64,000 nt of DNA from NCBI RefSeq assembly GCF_963662255.1, contig NC_085067.1:10727648-10791647 (forward strand), given 5' to 3'. Under the pieces are notes generated by a model. The model was not told the origin of the DNA. It saw only the letters and a list, made by a program, of their open reading frames with translations, and made no database searches. Each line of letters begins with the position of its first letter. The stretch's first letter is position 1. The DNA comes from Cinclus cinclus. Taxonomy: Eukaryota > Chordata > Aves > Passeriformes > Cinclidae. Positions 47,641-60,885 of the stretch are shown piece by piece. The position numbers and the translations under genes were made by a program.

Positions 47641-47750
47641 GCGTGAGCAGCAGTATGAAGCAGGTGTCCAACCCGCTGCCCAAGGTGCTGAGCCGGCGGG
47701 GGGGCGGCGGCGGCCTGGAGGCGGAGCGGGAGAGCTTCGAGCGCGCCCAG
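47634..47750 (+). CDS. HIP1: HIP1 (huntingtin-interacting protein 1), first coding exon
   Basis: The ATG at 47634 opens a 39-codon exon ending exactly at a GTGCGG donor, phase 0. The encoded N-terminus starts MDRVSSSMKQVSNPLPKVLS and ends ESFERAQ. This matches the beginning of vertebrate HIP1, whose first exon is of nearly the same length. Full-length HIP1 (about 1,030 residues) is an endocytic adaptor. It has an ANTH domain that binds phosphoinositides, a coiled coil that binds clathrin light chain, and a talin-like actin-binding module. Only the leader before the ANTH domain is in this window. Exon 2 (beginning with the SINKAINTQE-type ANTH start) was not found before 64000, so intron 1 exceeds 16 kb, in line with the long first intron in mammals. 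A Gly run of about five codons follows the SRR motif. Confidence 0.92.
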
Positions 47751-47896
47751 GTGCGGGCGGGACAGGGCGGGGTGGGGATGCGAACGACGAGGAAGGGAAC
47801 GTGCCAGCTGAGGGGGCTGGGCCAGGCTGGGGCGCGGTCCGATGGGAACAGCCCGAGAGGTATCTGGAATGGTTGCAGTGGGCGCGGCTGTACCGA

Positions 47897-47953
47897 GCGG
47901 GCGGGGTTATCCCAAGTGGGCGAGGGTTCTGTGAGTGGGCGGGGTCAGCCCAG
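47897..47953. repeat. Three tandem 19-bp GC-box repeats in HIP1 intron 1
   Basis: Units starting at 47897, 47916 and 47935 have the form gtgggcggggttatcccaa. Each holds a GGGCGG-like Sp1 box. Two more GGGCGG motifs follow within 80 bp. Confidence 0.7.
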
Positions 47954-49380
47954 GTGAGCGCTGGGCGGGGACAGCTCGAGTTGTCCAGCAGATTGGTTTT
48001 GGCACAATGGGCGGGTCTTGGAAGGGGGCGGGGCTGTGCCAGGTAGGTGGAGATTGACGGGGCCCCAAGCACCCAGGACGGCAGTGGATTGCCATGGGGG
48101 GCAGGGATGGGGACCCTCCACTCTCCTAGCTGGGACTGACCCTGCCCTGGAGGAATGCCCGGGGACATCAGGGTGCAACATCAGGGTGCAGTGGCACCCG
48201 GGGTACCCCAGTCCAGCAGTGGATACTCAGCCTGGCCTCCCCACCAGTGGAGCTAGGGAACACTCACCCTCTGGCCTGATGCCACAGCCGGGCATCATGC
48301 CCAGGACAGTGCCACCCTATCCTTAGAACCAGCGTGGGCACATATAGCCTGTGTCTCCACTGGCTGGAGTGGAGTGGAGTGGCTCTTTGACCAGTGGAGT
48401 CAGTCACCCCACTGGATTCTGCTCCCATGTCACTCAGGGACACCAGGTGTAGACAGGGCAGGGGACAGGGTCTATCCCTGCGGGTGGCTTCTGGGAAGAG
48501 GCATCGATATATTGAAAAGCAAACAGAATTTGCTCCTCAGCAGCATCCAGGGTACCTGGATGGCACCCTTCACTCAGCTTTTAGGTGATGGATTGATGTC
48601 CTGCACAGAGGAAAGGTGGCAGCCAAGCTGGAAGAGAAGCAGGGGTGCTTTGGTGGAAAAAGCTGGTGATTTGGTGAAAGGATGTACTTCCAGCAGCTGG
48701 GAATGTGCCTGGACAAGGCATGGGAAGGGTGAAGAGGGAGGGATGGCAGCACAGGGACCTGGGGACAGCTTGGCCCTGCTCCATGTCCAGGGATGGAAAA
48801 TACCAGTGAAGCAGAGCTGTCCAGACCTACTGCAGGAGAGGAAGAGTAATAGAAGCAGAAGCAAAAGTAGTAGTGGGACCAGTGGGAGCAGATATGGATG
48901 AGCCCAGAGTGGGAACAACATGTGGGAGCTGGCTTAGAGATGGAAATAAACACCAAGAATCAGGTCTGAGGTGGTTTCACAGAAAGAAAACCCACCAGGG
49001 TGTGGGAAGTTGGATGCAGGATCATGTGCAGGGCTGTGCTCAGCTTCCTGCTCAGATTACCTGAGACATCAATTATTTACTCATACTGCTAAAGGTAGGA
49101 GTGGAACTGGTTTGCTCCTGGAACCTTTTGGCTCCTTGTGTCAGCAACAGCCCCCATGGGCTTGGAGCTCTCACAGGCTCCCCCTGACACTGGTGGTTTC
49201 CCGGGAAGGGCCAAGTGGAGAAGGTGGTGGAGCTCCCCACATCACATCATCACAAGCTGGATTTCATCTTCCTTGTCTGACTTCCAGACTAATGATACAG
49301 CATGGCCCTGACTGGCTTTTCCTTCTTCTGTGCTTCAGCTCCTTGCAATTCCCTTATTCCCTTTCTCACTCATTTTTCCC

Positions 49381-49442
49381 GGGTTTTTTTGGGTGTTTTT
49401 TGTTTGTTTGTTTGTTTTGTTTGTTTGGTTGGTTTTTTTTTT
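49381..49442. repeat. (TTTG)n low-complexity tract
   Basis: T runs with TTTG tetranucleotides, similar to the tract in TRIM intron 2. Confidence 0.9.
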
Positions 49443-49844
49443 AAAGTAATTTCCAGTTTAGAGAACTTGCCAGGCACACCTTAGGTCTTGGTCATACAGT
49501 TTTTGTTCAACTTCTTCTTTCTGAGGTTTTTTTGGATAAACTTTGTGGGTTTGTGTTTTTTTCTTTTTGAAACTGACTTCTTTTAAGAAAAGTTTCATCT
49601 GTTAAATGGCTTTAAAATGAAAATTTGCCCTATGTTTCGGCGTGTACAAACTCCTTCCCTCCAATCCTGCCTGTCTCAGGGCAGCAGCACATGCATTGCA
49701 AAGCCTATTTTGGGCTAAAAGAGCCCAAACAGGCAGAAAGCATGTCCAAATGGGCCTTTGGGAACACCTGCTTGGATTGGCAGCACCCAATTTCTGTGGT
49801 CTGAGCTCAGTTTGGAAGAACAAGAGCATCCTACAAAGCTGTAG

Positions 49845-50010
49845 TGGTGGTGGGACACCCTACTAGTGGGGAGGTCTGGTGGTGGGATGTTTCCGTGGTG
49901 GTGGTAAACTGGTGATGGAATGGTTCCATGATGGTGGGATGCTTTTATGATGGTGGGATATTCTGGTGGTGGAAAGCTTCCATGGTGATGGGACACTTCC
50001 ACTGTGGTCA
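49845..50010. repeat. Degenerate TGG-rich minisatellite, unit about 18 bp
   Basis: About eight diverged copies of a unit such as ctggtggtgggatgtttc. Most units contain a tggtg or atggtg core followed by ggga or ggaa. Confidence 0.7.
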
Positions 50011-52450
50011 TTACATTGCACAGTGACTCTGCCCTGGCAACATACATCTGTTGGCTTGAAGACAAACAGGAATAAACTCCCTGGTGTCCTCTCTTTTGCT
50101 TCTGCAGATTTTCAGGTGTCTCAGTTTTCCTGGGAATGCAAATGTGGGAAACCTGAGGACATGCCCAGGCATGATGTTCGTTTCATGCTGTCCTTGGTAC
50201 CTGCTGGGCAAGAGCAGCTCAGGGAGAACAAGACACAGCCAAGGGCTACTCTTCTCCTCTCCGGTCAATTATGATAGTTTTCATAGGAAGTTGAGCAACA
50301 GGAACACCAAATCCTGCCGTTCTGCTGCCATTGCAATGAGCTGGGTGCAGCCCTGCCATGGGAGTATGAGTGTTGCAATGGCTGTTGCCCATTTGCTGGT
50401 GTTTCACGTGGTGATTCACCACTCATCACCTCAACTTCAGCACAAATCTTTGGGCACATCAAAGGTCACCAACAGAGAAGAAAAAACACCAGAGGTGAAA
50501 ATTCTGCCATATTTTAAGATAAATGTTTGTATTTCACATGGTGTCTGATCTTTACAACCCCTCCAAGTTCTCCTGGTTGGATTAAGGGGTATGTCCTGGT
50601 GCTGGAGGTCTGCAGGGAAATTTTTCTTTGGGTCGGTACATGCGATATCCTCTCCTCGGGATTTTCCTGCCTTCTCTCCTTCCTCTTTCCACACTCTTAA
50701 TTGTCCACAGCAGACATCCTTGTGCCATGATGGAGCCAAGGAGTAAAATTCCTTCTGTGCTTGGCTGGTTGGCAAAGACTGGATGTTCCAACGATTGGAT
50801 GAGCCAAAGTGTTGAGGGTGAAAATGGAGTTGGAAGGACACAGGACTTCACTGGGGCAGGGATGGTGCTCCAGGGCTGATGTCCCAGGCTCTCCTGCTCC
50901 TTCGCTCATGTTTTGGACTCTCATGGGATATTTCCCTTCATCTTCAGCAGGGTTATGGCTAGCAGGGCATTAGTGCAGGTGCAACTGCAGACTCCCAGAA
51001 GTGGTGCATGACATTCCCAAGCAAAGCAGCAGCTGACTCCTGGAAGGCTGGAGGTATGGAAAGACCTCCTTCCTGACAGAGCTCAGCCCTGTGGGTTTGG
51101 GGTGGAAGGGAGGCAGCACATTGTAGTTGTAATAATGTTGTAATCTCCTGGGTTGCAAAGTCATGAAATAAATCTCTTGTGTCTCCTGTCCTGAGCACTG
51201 CTTCAGTGTCCAGCTGTGCTCCCTCATGAGCCATCATGTCCCACACCACTGCAGGCTGCCCTGTCCTGAGTCCATCCTGTGTCCCAGGGATGAGGAGGTG
51301 AGGTGGAGACAGTGCCTGGGTCTGTGGAGGAGCTACAGAAATTCCATGTTGTTTCCCAGACCTCATGGCTGCTGGAACTTTGTACCAGCAGATGTGTCTG
51401 CATGCCCAGCATGGTCCCTGTGCCCTAACGGCAATTCCAAGGGTAATCCATCCTGACAAGGGTGAAGACTGGGAGGAGACACTTTTCTTTAATTCCTGTA
51501 GAAAATCTAAAAAACTTGCATTTTAGGTTCTTTGGCTGTGGGTTTCTTTCTGAGAAACTCAGGGAGTAGCAAAAGGAAACAAGGGCCACTTGGGCTGCCC
51601 ACAGCCACCACTACCTCTGATGGTGTAAACGTCATTTACACACTGGGTCCGTAAGACTGGCTGCTTAGGACTGTGTCCAGCATTAAAAGCAATTTATGAC
51701 TCAGAAATTACTCTCCAAAGACATATTTGCAGCAGAAGGTGATTGCTGACCTGGCTACATCCCCACTCTTCCTATCAGAGTCCCCAGGGTGGTACTGGGA
51801 ATGTCAAACACACCTGCTAAGGGTTTCCCAGTGGGAAGGTGTGGCATTTTTATTTCAGGGAGATGCAGAACTCTGAATGCAGCTGATGCCACGTCTCCTC
51901 AGGAAGGTTTTAATGTCATTAGTATCCATGAGCTATCCCTCAGGGGCTGCAGAGCTATTATACTTCCTACCTTGCTGCTGGAGGAGCCTTCTTCAAAATT
52001 AGGTGCAGAGAGATGGTGCAAAAGAAAGAGAAAAAGTATCAGATGGAAATGAAATTGATCTTTTTTTCTCCCTCAGTGTCAGTTAATAAATACTTCTGAT
52101 ATGTCAACCCAACTTTTTCACAGCCAAATGCAGGTTAAAAGCAGCTTTGCACCCATCCTGTCCCTATCATAGGCTGTGGCACCTCTGGGCCACCATTAAT
52201 GCAATTAATCCTTTTCTCCCATCATTTTTATAATCGGGAATATGGTCCTGTATCTTTCAGACACAGCAACCAGCTGATTTCAGACCAGACCCAGCTCAGT
52301 CCAACTCACAATTGCAAAGGAAATACCGTTTACTACTGAAAAAAAAATAATTTTGTGGTTTCAGATGCTGCAGCCATCAGCAGCTTTGCCAAAGTTTTTT
52401 CAGTTCTTACACAGGAAATGAGGTTCCTTTCAAAGCACCAGAGTAGGGCT

Positions 52451-52462
52451 ATATATATATAT
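52451..52462. repeat. (TA)n microsatellite
   Basis: Six TA dinucleotides. Confidence 0.85.
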
Positions 52463-53994
52463 ACAGCATCTCCAAAAAGATATTTAAAGAAACATATTGA
52501 CACTAGCAAGAACAGGAAAAAATAGCTCCTGCCTGTGGGGAGCAAGGGCTGACGGCAGCTGTGCCCATCCTGGGGGAGTAGGTGATACAGGGGATTAATT
52601 CATGGCCCTTTCATCTCCAGGAAAAGGAGCTCCTGGGTTTTATGCTGTGTGAACCCTTGTGCTTTCAGTCTCCTGGCTTTTACTGGGAACTAGAGGTGCT
52701 GGGGATTGAATGCAGCTTCAGCAGTGAAGTAGTGAGTCATCTCTTTTCAGAGAGTCCCTCTTAGAAACTTATTTCCATCCCTAGGGAAAGAAAATAGTTT
52801 GTCTTGTACAGATATGGGACTGCTTTATTTGTTAGTGCACACAGGGATGTGGAGAGGTTTAGGAGGGTTTTTTAGGTATAGAAATATCTATTTTAGATGC
52901 AGAAATATCTGAGTTTTTTAATGTGGGGATGGCAGCTAAGCCTCAGGAGGATGAATAGCTTTGGTGCTGAAAGTACCGCCACCAAGTCCAGGAGCTTCTG
53001 TAGCTGGGAAAATGTGATGATTTTGGACCACCAAGTGACAAGGGGAAACCTTGCCCTGAATTACACCAGAGGCTGAGTGGGAAGACGGATGCTGGGGGAT
53101 GTTGCTGCCTCAAAAACCCCTTTCCCTCTCACTCAGCATGTACTTCCCCACCGCGGATGTCCTGCGCTGGGGACGGTTCTTGCCCTCTGAAATTTATCCA
53201 GCTTAATTCCATCCATCTGCAGAGCTGAGGAGAAACAGCCAGGAAGTCAGGGTTTTTACTATTCCACATCAGAGGACATTGGACTGAGTGTGGTCCCCTC
53301 TGCTGCCCCTGGCTGTGACACAAGTCCAATGAAAACAGTAGGGAAGGGCACATGGGACTTGGGCACCTGTCATGAGGAGAGGGTGACTCATCCCAGGTTT
53401 GTTCTCCCAAAAGAAAAAACCTCTGGACGGGCTGGAGCTGCAGGAGGGACAATTTTGGCTGAAAGACTGAGAAACTAAGGATGGGGAGAAGGTACCAATT
53501 GCAGCCCATTGCATCATCCTGCCTACATGACATGCGACCAGGATGAGCACCACCTGCTCCAGAACTGTCCAGCACATGACACTCCAACACAAGCCCCTGG
53601 ATTCTGTGCCCATCCTCATCCGATCACCCACTGCTGGCTCTGTGCCCTCTGAACCTGGGACAGAGGGTCAGCAGCTGAGGGTTACACAGCAGCATGAGGA
53701 CTGGAGAAAGGGCTGGATCCTTGCCCTCATCCCTGCCACCAGCTTGGCTGATTTATTTTGCACAGTAACCAAATAAGGAGACTTCCTGGGGACAGTCTGT
53801 TCCCCGGGTGACTACAGAAACAGGCAGCACAGACGGTGTTTTAGCCCGGATGTGCTAGTCCAGCCCATGGCTGGACTGATTATACATTGTGTGCTGTTCC
53901 AGGCTAATCACAGGGCAGGGTAAATGATCCCACACCACTGTAGAAAGGTGAATTATTTTCTCAAAGGCATACACAGACACTGAATAGTTTGTTA

Positions 53995-54130
53995 TGGACT
54001 CACTGAGAGGGTTGGGTTGGAAGGCACCTTTTAAGCTTAGCTTGCTCCATTTTCTGCTATGGGCAGGGACACCTTGCACTAGACCAGGCCCTTCCAAGCC
54101 CTGTCCAGCCTGGCTTTGGGCAATTCCAGG
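53995..54130 (-). mobile_element. CR1 3' fragment
   Basis: gagagggttgggttggaagg, gggcagggacaccttgcac and tccagcctggctttgggc in reverse order. Confidence 0.82.
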
Positions 54131-54615
54131 AATTAAAGTGCAGCTGTTGGAGTGAGTCCAGAGGAGGCCATAAAGATGTGCTGAGGCCTGGAGCCTCTCT
54201 GCTCTGGAGACAGGCTGGGATACCTTGAGGTGTTCACCTGGAAAAGAGAAGGCTCTGGGGAGACCTTAGAGCCCCTCCAGTGCTTAGAGGGGCTCCAGGT
54301 GAGCTGGGGAGGGACTCTGGAGAAGGGGCTGGAGTAACAGGACAAGGGGGAATGGTTTCAGATTGACAGAGAGTGGATACATACGGGATGCTGGGAAGAA
54401 TTCCTGGCTGTGAGGGTGGTAAGGCCTTGGCACAGGTTGCCCAGGGAAGCTGTATCTGCCCCATCCCTGCAAGTGTCCAAGGCCAGGTTGGATGGGGCTT
54501 GGAGCACCCTGGTATTCCTTCTAGTGGAAGGTGTCCCTGTCCATGGCAGGGCCTAGAACTGGGTGATCTTTAGGGTAATTTCCAACCCCAAACCAGTCCG
54601 GTATTCTGTGTTATG
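54131..54615 (+). mobile_element. CR1 3' half
   Basis: It starts in a more internal CR1 region (gtccagaggaggccataaag) and continues through acaggacaagggggaatgg and ccaaggccaggttggatgg. It ends near aaaccagtccggtattctg. It abuts an inverted CR1. Confidence 0.87.
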
Positions 54616-55825
54616 TGAGTTCAAGCTTTCTTTGTGCTCTTTAGGGGTCCCAGTGGGCCATGACTGCTGAGGTCTCCCCACTGATGCCATTCCCTGTTTT
54701 CCAGGCTCTTAGGAGGAGAAGGGACAATTCCTAGGTTTCCCTGAGGTTCTGGCACAAGTACCTTGCAACACAATTTGCACTTATGAAACCCTGTATCCTT
54801 GTTCACCTTCATGTAAACATAATGACTGGAAAAATCTGTTTTCCAACCAGCATCTGCTAATTCAGAAAAAAGCATGATGCCATAGGCTTTCTCAAGAGTG
54901 CTGAGCTGCTTACATCTGTCTTTTATTCCAATAAAAGAGACAAATGGGAGCAATAAGCAGCAAGTCTCCAACCTGGCCCTGGTGAGAGAAGCCACTTCTC
55001 CCAAAGGATCCCCTTCTCTGATGGAAGTTTCCTCTTTCCAGCATGGCAAGCACTTGGCACAACAGGACTAAACACCCACCCAGGGAGGGCATAGGCTGAT
55101 GGTGTTAAACTGGGATTTATTGCCATCACATAAAGCTACCAGTCAGACCATATAAAAATAGGATCTAAAATTATGGAAGTCTTGGAATAAGGTAGCCACA
55201 GCTCAGAAGGGTTTTATTAGTTTGCTCTACTGCCAAGCAACGAAGGATCTTCTTCACCTCAAGACTTGAGTATGGCACATCTGGACAGCCTGAGGTCCCC
55301 TTGAACCTAAGTTTCATGTCTGAACCATCAAACCAGCCTGGCAACCTCCCTATTAGCTGAGCACGGCAAGAGCAACTCTGGAGCTGCTTGATTCCTCAGT
55401 CCACAATGTTCCCAGCCACTGGACTGGTACTTTCTGCATTGGTGGGAACAAAGACACCCTTTTGTTGGACCACCAAACTGGCACAACCAAGGGACAGGAG
55501 GGGATTGGTGAGTTCTGAGCACTGTGGAGGTCACAGGCTCCAGGACAAAGCTGATGGACATATGCAGTCCCCAGCCAGTGGTGGGGACTGACACCCTGTG
55601 ATGGCCTGAAGATGTTGTTAGAAGCTGTGGCCAGGGTGCAGTTCTGCAGCAGATACAGTGCTAAGCCCATCCTTATCACACAGCACCACCAACCAACCAA
55701 CGCTTAGGACATGCTCTCCATTGGTGTGAAGCTTGGCAAACCGGAGAAGTGTCCCACCAAAGAAGGGACTGAGATTCCACATTTACAAAAGGCAAGATGT
55801 GCTAAGAGACTGTTTTAAAACATTT

Positions 55826-55925
55826 GGGTTAGGCTGGAGGACCTTTAGAGATCATCTGGTCCCAATCCCCTGCCATGGGCAGGGACATTTTTCTCTGGGA
55901 TCAGGCACCTGGGCACAGGAGGGCT
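55826..55925 (-). mobile_element. CR1 remnant
   Basis: ggctggaggacctttagaga and ccctgccatgggcagggac are the surviving phrases. Confidence 0.6.
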
Positions 55926-56169
55926 CCATTCAACTGCTGAAAAGAGCAGCTGGCATCTTCTGCACAAGCCAGATATGACCCTCAGATCCCCAACCTGATC
56001 CTGATGAAGTCACAGTCCATCCACAACCTCTGCATCCCATCTCTAAATGAACTAAATGCAACCTCTGCATCCCACTGAATAAAGCATGGATCAGCACTCT
56101 GGCATCAATGTGGGCTTGGCAGCAGGTCACACCAGTGCTGGCCCTCACCTTGCTGATCCTTGCTGATGT

Positions 56170-56445
56170 GGGCATCACAGAATCCTTTGCATTGGGAAAC
56201 ACCTCCAAGGTCATCAAGTCCAGCATGTGACTGATTCCCACCTTGTCAAACAGCCCAGAGCTCTGCATGCCATAGACACCTCCAGGGATGGGGACACCAC
56301 CACCTCTCTGGGAAGCCCTTTCCAGTGCCGGACAGAGCTTTTCATGAAGAAACTCCTTTTGATGTCCAACCTGTACCTTTCCTGGTTCAGCTTGAGGCGA
56401 TGCCCTCTCATCCCATCTGTTATCTCTCCTCCTGAACTGTAGTTA
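56170..56445 (-). mobile_element. CR1 3' fragment
   Basis: catcacagaatcctttgc, aacacctccaaggtcatcaa, ctttccagtgccggacag and ttcagcttgaggcgatgcc in reverse order. Confidence 0.85.
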
Positions 56446-59278
56446 CAAAGCAACTTCAGGTTGCTTCATATGGACCACCCAGTCCAGCTCTACATCCCTT
56501 GGAACTGCTCAGGAGGAAAGTCCCACAGCACCAATTTGTGGTGTGAGGAGATTTTCTGAGGTCTTAAGGGAATGTTGAAGTAGTGGCAGAGGAAGGCTTC
56601 AGCTTTCTGGGTGTTGAAGAAGTCAGTGTAGGCTGGGAATGGCTGTGCCAGAAGAGATGCTTCTTCTGCACTAAGTCAGTGAAGCCAGTAAGGAACTTAT
56701 CTCTCCTGGTGGTGCTGTTTCAGTCAGTGACCTGGTGGTGTTTTTCCAGCCAGGAATGTTTTGTGCACTTCACAAATGGGAATCAAATGTTCCAACAGTC
56801 TGCAAGGTTTGGCTGCTTCTGCAGAGGTAAATGCTTGTCTGGAGAGGGCAAAGGTAGGTATTCCTGAGTTTGCTGAATTTTTTTGATCACCTGGAACTCA
56901 CATAGTCCATCCTGTCCTTCAGGGACTCATGGATCAGGTGTCAGGTGAGGCTGTTAACCCTTTCAGCTTGGGGGAAGGGGAGCTGCGTTTTGGTGGAGCT
57001 CCTTCCACCCTGTGGTCCCAAGGGACACTCCATGCTCTGTCCCTGGTCACTGTGGTACCTTTGATACTCCCCAAGCACGGGGAGCCCAGAATTGTGTTGT
57101 GGTGATGGATGGGGCCAGTCTGAGACCTTTTCCTCACACAGGAGGGGTGTGAGGTGGTGGGGTGCCTTGGGACACAGCACAGACAACATTTTGGTAGGTG
57201 GGATCCAGCCTGGAATTTCTGCTGTGCCCCACAACTCTCCTTCCTAGGTGGCGCTTCAAAAGGTGGGGTGAGCAAGACCCTCTCCTGGCTTTACCCATGT
57301 CCTCAACATGAGGGCATATTTCTCCCTTGTTTGTTTTCCTGGCTCTTGCAGTCCCACTCCAGCTCTTTTTATGGCTCAGGAAGAAGTGCCTTGAGTTTCT
57401 GAGTTGTCTTGGAGGCCAAGCACATAGGGAGGAGTTGCAGCTAGAAATAGGGCTGCTCTCTGCTCCTGCATTCCAGATTTTTTATTTTTTTAGCTGAAAT
57501 GTCCAAATTTGAAGAGTCCCATTGCCGCAGGCATGAAACTGGGAACCATCCACGTTTTTTCCATTCACATTGGGTATTATTTCTCCTTTATTTCCAGTGC
57601 CCTCACACCAGCCACTGAGCGCCTTTGGGATGATTTTCCTGGAGAATGGGGTCTGTCAGCCCTGCCTGTGTTTTCTGTAACCCTCAGATTTCACCCCTCA
57701 ACACAGCTGGTGTGGAAGGAGAACTCCCTGAGGAATTAGTAATGTCTGGGGGGTGGAGGAGCAATCAGGTACCAGCCAAAGCTTCTGAGCAGTGAGCAAA
57801 GAACTCAGACTAAATATCCAGCAATTTCTGCCTACAGGGAGGGAAGCAAAGCTTTTACAGCAGCATGGATGCAAATAAACCAAAGCAAAGGAAAGTGGAG
57901 AAATTGTTGGACAAAACCTGTGGTTTCCAGCCCATTATTATCTGGGATTTTGGCTGTGGTGCTATGCTGGGGCAGGGGCATGTGGACAGAGCTGCCCTGG
58001 GACAGCATCCGCAGCATCCTGAGGTCGGCTCCTCTCTCCCATAGGAGCAGGGTATAATTAACAGTGTCACATCTTCACTTTTCCATTAATCCCTTAATAC
58101 TTGGATACCACTGTGGGGCATACCTTAGCTGCAATCTCCCTTCTGCGAGATTTTAGCACTGAACCACTTTGGGTCCCTGCTGCTCCTTATCTGTCAGCTT
58201 CCAGAGTGCTGTGTGTGCACACCAGCATCTCTGTGAGATGGGAATGGGACATGCCAGGGAAAAATAATTCTGGGATCAATTCTGAACCAAACTTTCTTCT
58301 AATCAGCCATCACATGGAATTGACAATTAGCCAGCATCCCTGTTAGATCTTTTATTGTTTTAACCCTTTTCCCTCCTTTTCAGCAGCATTCACTAACTCT
58401 GGGAGCAGTTGCAATCCAAATTCTCTTTCCATCAGCAGGGTAAGGAGTTTTTTCTCATTGTTGGAATGCTAAGATATATGGATTCCTATCAGAGGGGTTA
58501 AGTCTGTCAGGCCCTTTCGTTGTACAATAAGCAAGTTTTGGGTACCCAGTCCCAGCATCTCCAAGGGATTCTTTCTTTCCAGCTGCAGCAGGAAGTGCTG
58601 TGATTCCTGCTTGGGAAAATAGCAAGCATCTCATGAACAGGGCATGTAGCCATGGTGAGGTCTTCTGCTTCTTCTTCCCATGGGTATTTCCATCTTTCCC
58701 AGCCCTAGAGGGTAAGGATGGTGCTCAGCTCCTTCCACAGCAATCCCCAGCTGGTCCCACAGCCTGGGTGTTTCAGGAGCTAGATGTTTGTTTCTCCCCT
58801 GAAGATGTTCCTGGTCCTGTGTTTAGGTTGAATATGCTCTTCCAGAAGGAAGCAGCATTTGGAAATACCCACTAATTGTCCCCACATGGAATTGTTTCTC
58901 TGACTCACCAGGGTACAGCAGAGGAACTGGTCATGGTGGTTGAGCTGTGCTCAGGGCTCTCTGGGTTGTTTCTAATAATATCATACAGCAGATGTCTTGC
59001 ACATTTTTCTTTATTTATCAAAAAAAGTTTAAAAAGTCCTGATTCCCTGAATGTCATCGCAACATGAAGGATTTTCTCCGCAGAAGTACTGGGTGCAGCT
59101 CTCATAGTCCTTGGGCTGGTGGCTGGCTTAGCCATCCATCACCTTCACTGAGGCCACTCTGATTCTCGTGGCTTTTATGTCCCAGAAGGCTTGTCCCTGT
59201 GTCACTCTACCCAACCCTGTCACCTCCCAGCTCAGTATGTCCCCAGCAGGAGGATGTGCCAGGGGCAGGACAGTGGAG

Positions 59279-59295
59279 TGGGGGGGGGGGGGGGG
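59279..59295. repeat. Poly-G tract
   Basis: About 16 consecutive G. Confidence 0.93.
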
Positions 59296-60404
59296 AAGGG
59301 GGAGGACCAGGGTGTCCTGTGCTGGGCTAGGCTGGCCTGGCAGTGGCTGACAGCTGCTGAATTGCTGGAAAAGAAGGAAATTGGGTGTGTTTAGTGTCTC
59401 AGAGCCATTTCCTTGTGTTTGGGTGTCCCATATGCCCCTCTGCCAGCATCAGTGTTATTGAGTGTGCTCCTGTGATTTGCATTTGAGAGCAAAGATTTTG
59501 CTTCCACATTAAACCCCCTGTTTTCCTAGAACAACATGGAAATTCTGGGGCTGCCCTTCCCTCTGCCCTGATGAACACTAGCAGGGGCATCCCTGGGGTG
59601 CAGAATCCTACAGGCACCCCTTTTCACACCTTCATCCTGCTGTGGAAGATGTATCATCCTGCTCATAGGGCCAGAGGAGGCAGGGAACAGAGTGGTAGGC
59701 ACAGCCCTCCACGCCCAGCCCATTCCAGTGTGGAATTGCACATGGGGAACCAGTAGCTCCCAGCACAGGGGGCATCTCCTGCTACTGGGAAACCTCCCAA
59801 TGGAGCTATTTCTAGTCGTCTGTGCTTATTCCAAGTGCCTCTCATCCGTTTTCCCAATGCTTCCAGTAGGCACAGGCATGTTTCGTACACCCAGAGTGTG
59901 GTTTCATGCTCATAGTGTCCTTCCAGCCTCAGTGCTGGGGCTGGCCAGAGCAGGACAGTGCAACCCTTCTCCTTGGCCTGGGTGAGCCCAGGGGTATGCT
60001 GGCAATGCTCCAGACAGTGGTGTCTATTTCCACACAAGGAAAATGAGGAAAACCAAATATTTATATCTCAGGAAGGGATTATGCAGCCTTTTGTATGGAG
60101 TCATGACTGCTGTTCCCTCCTCCATCATCTCAGACAGGCAGCAGTAATACATGAAACATAGTTTCCTTTTTGTGCTGGGTTTTTTTTCACCTCGGGCTCC
60201 ACCCTGGTCACCTAGCCCTGCCGGCTCCTCAGGCCCTTCTCACACCCAAGTAGCAGGCAGCTTGCCAGGTGCTTCTAGCCAGGCCAAGTTATGGGGTGTT
60301 GCGGGGGCATCATCTGTGGCAGGAGCAGCCACAGGCACTGGAGAGGTGTTGGATGCAGGAGCAGGGACTGTTAAAAGAGCACAAGGAAAACTTGAACTCA
60401 CATA

Positions 60405-60885
60405 GCAGAGAGTCCTGGAATGGTTTGGGTTGAAAGGAACCTTAGAGACCATCTCACTCCACCCCTTGCCATGGGCAGGGACACCGTCCACTAGAGCAGC
60501 TTGCTCCAAGTTCTACCCAGCCTGGCCTTGGACACTTCCAGGGATCCAGGGGCAGCCACAGCTTCTCTGGGCAACCTGTGCCAGGGCCTCACCACCTTCA
60601 CAGGGAACAATTTCTTCCCAATATCCCATCTAACCCTGCCCTCTGGCAGTGGAAAGCCATTCCCCTTTGTCCTGTCACTCCCGGCCCTTGTCCAAAGTTC
60701 TTCTTCAGCTCTCTCGGAGCCTCTTTAGGCAGAGGAAGGGGTTCTAAGGTCTCTCTGGAGCCTTCCCTTCTCCAGGTGAATATCCCAAGGTATCCCAGCC
60801 TGGCTCCAGAGCAGAGGGGCTCCAGCCCTCAAGGTTTACCCAAAGGGTTTAATCCTGGCATTGGTGCATATGAAAGAATGCCGGG
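60405..60885 (-). mobile_element. CR1 3' half
   Basis: gtcctggaatggtttgggtt, ttggccttggacacttccag-type phrases, cttcccaatatcccatctaa and tcccctttgtcctgtcactc run in reverse order. This is the longest clean CR1 3' end in the HIP1 intron. Confidence 0.9.

Noticed and set aside
47341..48168. 275-codon open frame on the minus strand across the HIP1 CpG island
   Set aside because: Stop codons are rare in GC-rich DNA. The frame is Pro/Ala/Arg-rich and antisense to HIP1 exon 1.
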